From: Rummeliibacillus suwonensis
GTDB taxonomy: Bacteria > Bacillota > Bacilli > Bacillales_A > Planococcaceae
NCBI RefSeq assembly: GCF_007896435.1
Contig: NZ_VCBL01000001.1
Coordinates: 1,884,271-1,948,270, forward strand
Length of the DNA stretch: 64,000 bases
Direction: 5' to 3'
The first letter of the stretch is position 1, and every line of letters starts with the position of its first letter. The position numbers and the translations under genes are program-made. The notes beneath the pieces are model-generated. The model was given only the letters and a program-made list of their open reading frames with translations, made no database searches and was not told where the DNA came from. Of the stretch, positions 7,406-15,376 are shown piece by piece.

Positions 7406-8122
7406 CTACTTAAAATTTTGTATGGTCACTTCTCTGCATAGAACATATTTAGAAATGGCTGAACGTACAATCCTTTCTGGCTGCAACAATTGACGGATGA
7501 CATCAGGCAGAAAATGGTCAAATTTCACCTCTAGAATCACTTGTTCAGGAAGCAAGACTTCTTGTGAGATCTTCTTGTCATCAAACAGATCAATTGTATT
7601 GACGGTTGCCTTCAATTGTTTATCAAATGTAATTCGGACATTCCCTGGTTCATAAATATATGCCTCTCGAATATAGTCAACAATTACGACAGGTTGAAAA
7701 TTTCGATAAAGCAACTCGGCATAAAAGTCTCTTAGTAATGGCTTTTCTGTATCTGCAAGTATTTCTACATTGCCTTTTAAAATGGCATTATATTCTTTTT
7801 TCGTAAGAGGAGCAGATTCCTTGCATATAAAATCCCCCCTCTTACTTTTTCTTTCTAATGTAATTTTTTTGTCACTGCCATTGTAAATACGGATACGGTA
7901 TTTTTCTCTATGGAAAATGCCATTATTTTTATCATAAATGGAATGCTGATGAATTCCATCAAAATACAAACTAGAGATGCGATACCCCTCTTCATCGTTT
8001 GAATAAGGGTCGAGTGGCAGAAATTCAGAAATTTTCCTTCTTAGCGCGTTATATTCAAGTGCATTTAAATAATATTTCAATTCATGTCTAAAACTCTTAG
8101 CGAAAATACTCATATCAATCAA
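7406..8122 (-). CDS. VTC-domain (polyphosphate polymerase-like) protein
   Basis: A 238-residue protein with RHELKYYLN near the start, RISSLYFD, YRIRIYNGS...ITLERKSKRG and VILEVKFDHFLPDVI: the alternating basic and acidic strands of the VTC/triphosphate-tunnel fold. In yeast Vtc4 such residues line a tunnel that makes polyphosphate from ATP. No membrane segment, so cytoplasmic. It overlaps the end of the PelG-CotH gene by 8 nt. Whether it polymerises polyphosphate here or transfers phosphate in CotH-linked surface modification is unknown. Confidence 0.85.
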   Translation of the reverse strand: MIDMSIFAKSFRHELKYYLNALEYNALRRKISEFLPLDPYSNDEEGYRISSLYFDGIHQHSIYDKNNGIFHREKYRIRIYNGSDKKITLERKSKRGDFICKESAPLTKKEYNAILKGNVEILADTEKPLLRDFYAELLYRNFQPVVIVDYIREAYIYEPGNVRITFDKQLKATVNTIDLFDDKKISQEVLLPEQVILEVKFDHFLPDVIRQLLQPERIVRSAISKYVLCREVTIQNFK

Positions 8123-11100
8123 CCTCGAAATCTCTTATTCCATGAAACTCGTTTCCTTCTTCATCTGTATACATATCGAACGAAGATTGCTGATGACCTT
8201 TACGATCTCTTACTGTCACTTTCCAAAAATATGGACCTTCAGCAGGCTTTTTCATGATGAATTTATTGGCTCGTATATCTTTTTTCATGGCGATGATCTT
8301 TTTCATATATGGATCTTTTGCAACTGTAATCGTGTAGTATAAATCATCGCCCTGTAAATCGAATGAAACATCCCAAGTAAATAGAAGTTTCGTGCTCGTT
8401 TGTTCGACATCTCCCATATAAAAAGGTTTAGGCTTTTGTAAATCTAGATAGTATCTTTTTTTAGCTCTTTCAGGAGTACTCGTTATTAATTTTATATCCT
8501 CTTCGTATTTTGCATTTTCAATCGGTAAATAATTTTTGTCAGGACTTTTTAAGATAAATGGCTTTACAATATCTTTATATTGACTTATTTGAGTGGAAAC
8601 GGTATTTTTATTAATCACTTTTGATAATTCTTCTACCTTATTAGAAAGTTTTTGAACATTCTTTTCTGAACGAAAATATCGGTTTAACAGTTTATTTCCC
8701 CAATAGTTACTAATACCAGCCTGATAAGGGCGAATACTTTTTAGTTTTCGTTGTAATTCCCATCCGCCATCATAATCCCAAGGTAAGATAAACCACTTCT
8801 CAGAATTTAAAGGTGAATACAAATAAAAGTTGTTGGCATCCGTATCCATATTGTCCATCAGAATATTCATAGCTGTCCAAGTTAATAAGTTATCTACATC
8901 AAAATGTTTTTCGATCACATCTTCTATCGGCATATTAAAATTATTGACATCGTCTAGCATGGAGATTAACTTGTCATGATCTTCTTTACCCTTAATCTCT
9001 AAGATGGATTCAAATTTTTGTTGATCATATTTGGGATCCGTATGCTTTCTAATTTGTTCTGGATACCGATCGAATTCAAAAAATGTCACCTTATACAAGT
9101 AGCCATTCGGATCTAACAAATGTGTTCTCAAGAATTTTTTATTGGGTTGCTCGATTTGTGTATATAAACCATAATCTTCATACTTCTTTTTCTCTCCATT
9201 TGTTAAATCTTTTACATATAGATGGACAAATTGTGTACGAAGACTTGTCATATGAGGAATATCTTCCATCAGATCAAAGCTCAATTTATTTCTTAAACGG
9301 CTTGGATCATCAATATGCTTGTTTAAATCGATCGTACGCTGTTCTTGCCATAACCCTGCATTATCAAATAATTTTATTTTATAGGATTTTTGTGCGGCAC
9401 TTCTGGATGAGTTCCCTCGAATGCTGATTTTTGCATTGGGTTCTTCCGTATCGTATCCGAATTTACCTTTTTTTGGTCCTATTCCATCTTCCGTTCCCTC
9501 CGCGAAAATAATGTCCAACTTTTCTTTACTATAACGATCGGTCATTCGATTCAGAGCATACCAATCTACCTTTTCAGATTGATCAGGAACGATCGTAATA
9601 TATAATGACTTAATAGAATGATCTTCATCTCGTTCATACAATCGTTTATCATCTTCCAACTTGTCATTATTATTGGAAGTTTCAACGGCAACATTTGTCG
9701 TTTGTTCGGCATCTGTTGTTTTTTTGTCTTTTTGCTCGCTATTTCCACAAGCAGATAAGAGGATCATAGAAAGAATGACAATAGAAACCATTGATTTCGA
9801 TTTCAACGAAGGTAATTTTTTACGTTCCTTTCGATTCATGGTCGTTAAAGGTTGTGAGCAAAATGTATAGTAATCTATATTTTTGAGTACATAGAGCAAT
9901 CTAGTCATTGATAAGATTAAGATTAAAAATGATGCAAAGAACATGCCAGTGCCATCAAAATTCAATTTCATCGATCCAAAAGTTAAAATGATATTTAATA
10001 AAATAAATGAACCACTAATAGATAAAACTCCCTTTCGATCATCAAAATACATTAGCACATGTAAAATAACAAATAAGATGATAAAGAAAAAATAAGCCAA
10101 GCATAATAAAATGAATAGATCAAGCTGTTCCATCGTAAACCCTATTTTAGGTAAATAAATAATTCCTAAAGCTATGCACAAAGTTGTAAATAATAATTGA
10201 ACTTCCACCAAAAAAGTGATTCGCTGCAACAACACATTTTGCATCTTTTTCTTGGCATTGTTCATACTCTCGTATGTTCCACCATCGACAACATTTCGGT
10301 AATAATTTAAAAACTTCGCATAAAAATCTGTTTCAACAATGACTACAAACATAACGAGCGAAGGCAACACCGAGATATATGCATAAAAAACTGGAACATC
10401 GTAAAAAGGCATCCAAACAAAATGATTGGCAATCGTGAAATGTCGATCTGAGAAAATCCAGTAAACAAAATTGTGAATATACACCCCGGAATAGACAAAC
10501 AATCCACTAAAAAAAATAGATGGATACTTTTTTAAGTAGCTCAAAAAAGCAAAATAATATCGTTTTTCATCTCTTGGAAAGACTCGTTCAAAATGATACA
10601 TCGACATCCCAACAATCACCGCAAACCCCACATCAATCCCAGCTAATGTGTTAATCGTTGGATCAATAGATAAAAACTTGAACAATAAGAAACTAACTAC
10701 TATAGAAATAATGATGCCAATCGTAAACCCTCGGACAATTCTCTTATAATCCTTTAAAGCCGATAAAAAAACATTTTGAAGCCAGATCATTACTAATTCT
10801 ATAAAAAATAAATAGGCAACGATTTTATACCCGATGTCTTCTTGTACTCCATGTAAAAATATAGCCGCGATCAGTCCAGCAATCGGCAAAACAACTGTCA
10901 ATATGCCATAAAAAGATGAAATAATTTTTTCATACATCTTTTGATAAATCATATCTGCAATGTACCTTGTCACAATCATTGAAAATCCAGATGTAATAAT
11001 GATTGAAAAGATAAAGCAATAGACCATTGTTGCTATAAACAGTTCATTCTCTAAATAACTACTGTCATTCGCTTTCATCATCAGTTGTTCTACAAACATC

Positions 11101-11228
11101 AAAATAAGACATAAGATCATCGGTCCAATGGTTGTTAAAGAAGAATAAACATAAGCTCTCACATTTTGAACAAGCCCTTCTTCTCGATATAACTTTCGAA
11201 GTTCAAAACCTATTCCTGCCATAGTCAT
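8115..11228 (-). CDS. pelG: PelG flippase fused to a CotH-type kinase lipoprotein
   Basis: A 1037-residue fusion. Residues 1-455 are PelG: the characteristic MAGIGFELRKLYREEG start and about twelve membrane helices ending at YYTFCSQPL, the normal length of free-standing PelG. At residue 464 a methionine begins what looks like a lipoprotein signal (NRKERKK, hydrophobic stretch, LLSAC with Cys494). It is followed by a CotH domain (GNSSRSAAQKSYKIKLF, later LPWDYDGGWE with the acidic kinase motif) and a C-terminal fibronectin-like segment. There is no stop and no ribosome site before Met464, so this reads as a real translational fusion. The extra hydrophobic segment would place CotH outside. The start overlaps pelF by 4 nt (ATGA). 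Confidence 0.9.
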   Translation of the reverse strand: MTMAGIGFELRKLYREEGLVQNVRAYVYSSLTTIGPMILCLILMFVEQLMMKANDSSYLENELFIATMVYCFIFSIIITSGFSMIVTRYIADMIYQKMYEKIISSFYGILTVVLPIAGLIAAIFLHGVQEDIGYKIVAYLFFIELVMIWLQNVFLSALKDYKRIVRGFTIGIIISIVVSFLLFKFLSIDPTINTLAGIDVGFAVIVGMSMYHFERVFPRDEKRYYFAFLSYLKKYPSIFFSGLFVYSGVYIHNFVYWIFSDRHFTIANHFVWMPFYDVPVFYAYISVLPSLVMFVVIVETDFYAKFLNYYRNVVDGGTYESMNNAKKKMQNVLLQRITFLVEVQLLFTTLCIALGIIYLPKIGFTMEQLDLFILLCLAYFFFIILFVILHVLMYFDDRKGVLSISGSFILLNIILTFGSMKLNFDGTGMFFASFLILILSMTRLLYVLKNIDYYTFCSQPLTTMNRKERKKLPSLKSKSMVSIVILSMILLSACGNSEQKDKKTTDAEQTTNVAVETSNNNDKLEDDKRLYERDEDHSIKSLYITIVPDQSEKVDWYALNRMTDRYSKEKLDIIFAEGTEDGIGPKKGKFGYDTEEPNAKISIRGNSSRSAAQKSYKIKLFDNAGLWQEQRTIDLNKHIDDPSRLRNKLSFDLMEDIPHMTSLRTQFVHLYVKDLTNGEKKKYEDYGLYTQIEQPNKKFLRTHLLDPNGYLYKVTFFEFDRYPEQIRKHTDPKYDQQKFESILEIKGKEDHDKLISMLDDVNNFNMPIEDVIEKHFDVDNLLTWTAMNILMDNMDTDANNFYLYSPLNSEKWFILPWDYDGGWELQRKLKSIRPYQAGISNYWGNKLLNRYFRSEKNVQKLSNKVEELSKVINKNTVSTQISQYKDIVKPFILKSPDKNYLPIENAKYEEDIKLITSTPERAKKRYYLDLQKPKPFYMGDVEQTSTKLLFTWDVSFDLQGDDLYYTITVAKDPYMKKIIAMKKDIRANKFIMKKPAEGPYFWKVTVRDRKGHQQSSFDMYTDEEGNEFHGIRDFEVD

Positions 11229-12640
11229 TCCCCTCCTAACGATTGATACAATTGACGATAGCTTGAAATAAATGCACGTCTTGTATAATGATTTTTGACT
11301 CTTTCAAAACCATTTTTTCCTAATTGCATTCTTAATAGTGGATTCTGGCAAAGTTTCATCATATACCGTGCTATTTCTTCATAATGCATAACTGGTGTTA
11401 TAAACCCAGCCTGACCATACAAATCATCCGGGCCTCCAACTAACAATTCCTTACATCCACCGACATTTGTACAGACAAAAGGTTTCGCACAGGCTAATCC
11501 CTCTAGAATGGCTAAAGGTTGTCCTTCACTAATACTCGTTAATAATAGAAAATCCAATTTACCAAGATATTCTTTGATGTCTACTAAGCCTGTAAAAATG
11601 ATATGCTCTACACCAAGAGCTGCTACTATTTGAAGACATTCATCATAATATGTAGGGTCCTCTTCAATTGGTCCCATAATATACAATTCAACATTCGGAA
11701 TCTCTTTTTCTACTAAAGCAAAACTTTGAATCATTGTTTTAATATCCTTTATAGGGACCACACGAACAATCGCTCCGATTCTAATTACTTGTTCTGCAGG
11801 TACGGAAACTATATTTTGATAGTCACTTACATCTACTCCATTGGGAATAATGCGTATTTTTTCTTCAGGGCAACCTAGTTCAATTTCTATTTCTTTATTA
11901 CGATTAAAAAGTGTAATGACTTGATCAGCAGCAGCGTATATAGCACTTGATAATGTATAAAAGTAATTGATCCAAATATCCTTAAAATATCCTTTTACCC
12001 AGTCTGCCTTAATAATTTCTTCTTCCCTTTCACGAGAATAGATACCATGTTCCGTCAACAACAATGGCTTACCATACAAATGCTTTGCCAATGAGCCAAT
12101 AATTCCTGCATAACCCGTAGAAACAGCATGATAGACATCCGCTTTAGGGACATCATGTCGGATGATCGACAGTAATGGCAGCAGCATGGAACTTACTGTC
12201 CAAAATAATTCTGTAAATGGCACTTGAGTAAATTCTTCTCTTCCAATCAACTCGATAATATCGAAATAATCCTTACTTGATAAAAACTCTCCAACATTTG
12301 AAAATTGCTTACTTCGTAAGAAATCAAACAAGTCATTCCAGTTTACATTCTGCTGGTTATTTAATAATGTGATAAGACTTTCCTTTTGTTGTGATGTCAG
12401 GTTATATCTTTTCCCCCATTTCTTATCTTCCAATAAGTATTCATCCAAAAAGATCTCTTTTATTTCTACTAGATTAGGTGGCAGTTGATACTTGTACTTT
12501 CCTTTTTGTTTTGTTTCTGCTCCAATTGCATAAATGATAAATTCATGTTCTTTCATCGTAGTCATTAATCCATGAATCCAACTGGAAACCCCCCCTGTAA
12601 CATAAGGATAAGATCCCTCAGCAATCAAACATATACGCAT
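11225..12640 (-). CDS. pelF: Pel polysaccharide glycosyltransferase PelF
   Basis: A 471-residue GT4-family (GT-B fold) enzyme with no membrane segment. PelF hallmarks are MRICLIAEGSYPYVTGGVSSW at the N-terminus and LLLTEHGIYSREREEE near residue 200. Nucleotide-sugar site: GAIVRVVPIKDIKTMI, then LTSISEGQPLAILEG (the E-x7-E type motif). The family polymerises the Pel chain from UDP-HexNAc on the cytoplasmic face. The ATG follows the deacetylase stop by 1 nt, and its ribosome site lies inside that gene. Confidence 0.95.
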   Translation of the reverse strand: MRICLIAEGSYPYVTGGVSSWIHGLMTTMKEHEFIIYAIGAETKQKGKYKYQLPPNLVEIKEIFLDEYLLEDKKWGKRYNLTSQQKESLITLLNNQQNVNWNDLFDFLRSKQFSNVGEFLSSKDYFDIIELIGREEFTQVPFTELFWTVSSMLLPLLSIIRHDVPKADVYHAVSTGYAGIIGSLAKHLYGKPLLLTEHGIYSREREEEIIKADWVKGYFKDIWINYFYTLSSAIYAAADQVITLFNRNKEIEIELGCPEEKIRIIPNGVDVSDYQNIVSVPAEQVIRIGAIVRVVPIKDIKTMIQSFALVEKEIPNVELYIMGPIEEDPTYYDECLQIVAALGVEHIIFTGLVDIKEYLGKLDFLLLTSISEGQPLAILEGLACAKPFVCTNVGGCKELLVGGPDDLYGQAGFITPVMHYEEIARYMMKLCQNPLLRMQLGKNGFERVKNHYTRRAFISSYRQLYQSLGGE

Positions 12641-12641
12641 T

Positions 12642-14483
12642 TTAGGATTCCCCCAAGTCTATTTTGAAATCTGCTTTTTTTGCTTCTACTAAATAGGTAT
12701 TAGTATCAATCTTTGTCAGCTCGCAATTGTATAGTCTTTTAATCTTTTTGTCAGAACGAAAGATATAGTAAAGATTAGGGGCATAATTGGTAATATGTCC
12801 TGCTATGTTATTTTCTTTCGTTGACCATTTCACTTGAGATTGCAATGTACTGGCCACATCTAAGGCTGCATCTGTCGAAGTCATTGAACGCAGCCATGGA
12901 TAAGTCTTTTTGACTCTTGACATATATTTATCATATTTTTCATACATTTCTCTCCAACCAAGATCATTACTTCTATCAGAACTAATAACATCATCAGGAT
13001 GCACAAAGTGAGAGAAAAAGCCTAATCCTGTCATTGTATTTGCCTCTGCCCAACGATCATACTTCCTTTCAAAATAGCCGGAAGTAATTCTCGGCATTTC
13101 TATAATTCCGTCTTTTGCGATTTCAAATTCTTGGACATATGACAAGCCGGTGATATCCTCGGGATAAAGTGAACTGATAACGGTTAGATCAGGCCAAGCA
13201 GCTTTTAATGCATTTCTTCCCTCCTGCGAAAGCACATTAGAAGGGGGTATATAAGAAGCCATTTTATAATTAGGAAAAGCATTATTTGCGTAAGACATAA
13301 GCTCTTTGATCGATTTCGACATGTCCTCTTCACTTTCCCACGCATTATACCCAAAAGAATCTGCCACTTTTGGATCAAGTGTCAAGGATTGGTGATTAAA
13401 GCCATGGAATCCTACTTCTCCTCCTCCTTTTAACAATTCACGACCAAATGCAATCAAATTGTATTTGTCTTTATCTTCTAAGTTGTTAAAAGGTGGTGTT
13501 ACACGATCTGTGTATGATTCAATGATTCCCCCAGTGTATTTTAAATCATATTTTTTAGCCGTTTTTAACATATTAGGCCACCAGATTTCGTTGAAAAATG
13601 TTGGCATATCCCGTTTATATTCTTGATAAATAGACGCATTCTTCCCTTTTGGAATGGGAGCGGGAAAATCATCGATATAAAATAATTTTTCATTGAATAC
13701 AGAATAGATAAAATTAGGTTCTAATAAGCTTAAGGCCCCCGTAAAAAATCCGCGGCTGATTTTTTCCTGTAAAATCGTACCATTAAAGACCATAAATGCC
13801 CCGTCTCCATATTCATTTCTCCATAATAGCGGTGTTCCACCCGCACTCTCCGCAAGCAATTTTGCTGTATCATCAAGATCGACGCTGATCGAGTCATTCG
13901 TGATAAAGTCGTTATCAAATTTTAGACCTTTCTCACCGATTAGAACATTGGATACGAGGTGAATCCCTTTTGTCTGGACATAATCACCAAAGCTCGAAAC
14001 GCCAAGCTTCCTATATAAAATTTGATAACTAGTTTTACCGATATCAAGGGTAGACATCAGAAGGATATAGCCACCTTTAAATACATAATGCTCTATATCT
14101 TCCGGTGTCCCTATGTCCTCCAAATAATCAGTTGTAAGGATTGTTACATGACATTTTCCAAGAGCGATTTTTTCATGTTCCCCCACATTTACCTCCGTTG
14201 TTCTTTTTTTCATATATTCCAGTGATTTCTGTGCATTATCTTTTAATTTTGTACTATACTCATTGTCAGAATTGTATAAAACACAGTAATTTTCCCCTGT
14301 TTTTTGTGTTATCCGATTACTTGTACGCATCGCTAAAATTTCATCTTTTTGTTCTATTAATTGTCTATTTTCTTGTGCTTTTAAGACGAATTGTGAGCGA
14401 GAAACTTGTAAGGTGATCCCACATATAAATACAATCAATAGAATGATATATACTTTTTTTAATTCGCTACCTTTTAATTTCAT
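12642..14483 (-). CDS. pelA: PelA-type membrane-anchored deacetylase (DUF2194/CE4-like)
   Basis: About 613 residues. One N-terminal membrane anchor (about residues 9-27), then an extracellular part: a Rossmann-like region (about 65-250) and a polysaccharide-deacetylase domain (about 265-500). Visible catalytic elements are FYIDDF (Asp pair near 271), GFHGFNHQ (metal His near 360 and 364) and FFSHFVHPDD (His near 492). A GGGAGGACAAG ribosome site selects ATG 14483; the longer frame to 14525 lacks signals. It overlaps pelE by 17 nt. No glycoside hydrolase domain, unlike Pseudomonas PelA but like the deacetylase-only PelA described for Gram-positive pel operons. Confidence 0.85.
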   Translation of the reverse strand: MKLKGSELKKVYIILLIVFICGITLQVSRSQFVLKAQENRQLIEQKDEILAMRTSNRITQKTGENYCVLYNSDNEYSTKLKDNAQKSLEYMKKRTTEVNVGEHEKIALGKCHVTILTTDYLEDIGTPEDIEHYVFKGGYILLMSTLDIGKTSYQILYRKLGVSSFGDYVQTKGIHLVSNVLIGEKGLKFDNDFITNDSISVDLDDTAKLLAESAGGTPLLWRNEYGDGAFMVFNGTILQEKISRGFFTGALSLLEPNFIYSVFNEKLFYIDDFPAPIPKGKNASIYQEYKRDMPTFFNEIWWPNMLKTAKKYDLKYTGGIIESYTDRVTPPFNNLEDKDKYNLIAFGRELLKGGGEVGFHGFNHQSLTLDPKVADSFGYNAWESEEDMSKSIKELMSYANNAFPNYKMASYIPPSNVLSQEGRNALKAAWPDLTVISSLYPEDITGLSYVQEFEIAKDGIIEMPRITSGYFERKYDRWAEANTMTGLGFFSHFVHPDDVISSDRSNDLGWREMYEKYDKYMSRVKKTYPWLRSMTSTDAALDVASTLQSQVKWSTKENNIAGHITNYAPNLYYIFRSDKKIKRLYNCELTKIDTNTYLVEAKKADFKIDLGES

Positions 14484-15375
14484 TTTCTTGTCCTCCCGAC
14501 CAATATCTAACGATGGTAAGGGCACGATTGGAAAATTGTATCGTCGAATTCATGAGTTCATCCAATACACGTTGCATGCTGATTTTAGATTTCGTTGTGT
14601 AATAATAATCCAACAAGCAAATATACGGCTCCTCAATCCCAGGAAAGTATTGTAAATATTGCAAACCTGTTTTTTCAGCATTTGCATACTCATGAAGTTC
14701 CATCTCCACTTTCATCTTTTCTTCGAATGTGATCTGATCACCCTCTCCATTATCAATCAGTTGCTCTAACACTTGAATATATGTATATTTATACTTTTTC
14801 AACGTTTTTTCATCTAAAAAGCCGCTTTTCATATATTCTCTCAATACTTGTGCATACGATCTGGCAATCATCGAATGATAAGGATCCTTTTCAAATTCAA
14901 CCGAAAAAGTTTGTAATGAAAGTGATAATTTCCGTTTCACTTCCATAACTGCTGCTACAGCAAAATGAGCCGTTTCTGAATCGTCGTTTAACACCGCCAT
15001 TTTAATAACATCTATATACTGTATAGCATCTTTCTTTAATACATCTAACATGACTTTTCTTCTTGTTGTAAAATCACTAATAACCAATGCTTCCTCAATT
15101 GGAATAATGTTCAATTCTTTTTCTCGTTCAATTGTTTCCTCTTTTGCCAATAACTCGATTTCTATATCATCGTTTTGTTTCTTTAGATAACTATCTAAAG
15201 TTTCTCCTTTGTTTGGAATCAGCATTTTAGACCATATAATAGGGAAGAACCATCCGATAATTGGAACAAAAGATACAATGATTATTTTTAAAAACCATTC
15301 CTTCACACTTTTTTTAGCCATAAAACCAAGAATGATGGCAGAGATGATCATATACAGAATATAAATGTATATCAT
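14467..15375 (-). CDS. pelE: PelE-like inner membrane TPR/helical-repeat protein
   Basis: A 302-residue protein with two closely spaced N-terminal membrane helices (about residues 2-20 and 28-47, the second with the SFVPIIGWFFPIIW pattern) followed by an all-helical cytoplasmic domain (100-295) resembling tetratricopeptide/HEAT repeats. This is the PelE architecture. In Pseudomonas PelE joins PelD and PelF/PelG in the membrane synthase complex. The start lies 1 nt after the PelD stop, with GGGAGAG inside the preceding gene. Confidence 0.85.
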   Translation of the reverse strand: MIYIYILYMIISAIILGFMAKKSVKEWFLKIIIVSFVPIIGWFFPIIWSKMLIPNKGETLDSYLKKQNDDIEIELLAKEETIEREKELNIIPIEEALVISDFTTRRKVMLDVLKKDAIQYIDVIKMAVLNDDSETAHFAVAAVMEVKRKLSLSLQTFSVEFEKDPYHSMIARSYAQVLREYMKSGFLDEKTLKKYKYTYIQVLEQLIDNGEGDQITFEEKMKVEMELHEYANAEKTGLQYLQYFPGIEEPYICLLDYYYTTKSKISMQRVLDELMNSTIQFSNRALTIVRYWSGGQENEIKR

Positions 15376-15376
15376 G

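Noticed and set aside
9839-9839. Met464 of the PelG-CotH frame as the start of a separate CotH gene
   Set aside because: The preceding 30 nt (ending AACCTTTAACGACC) contain no ribosome-binding sequence and there is no stop for PelG, so I kept one fused gene, noting that processing could separate the parts.
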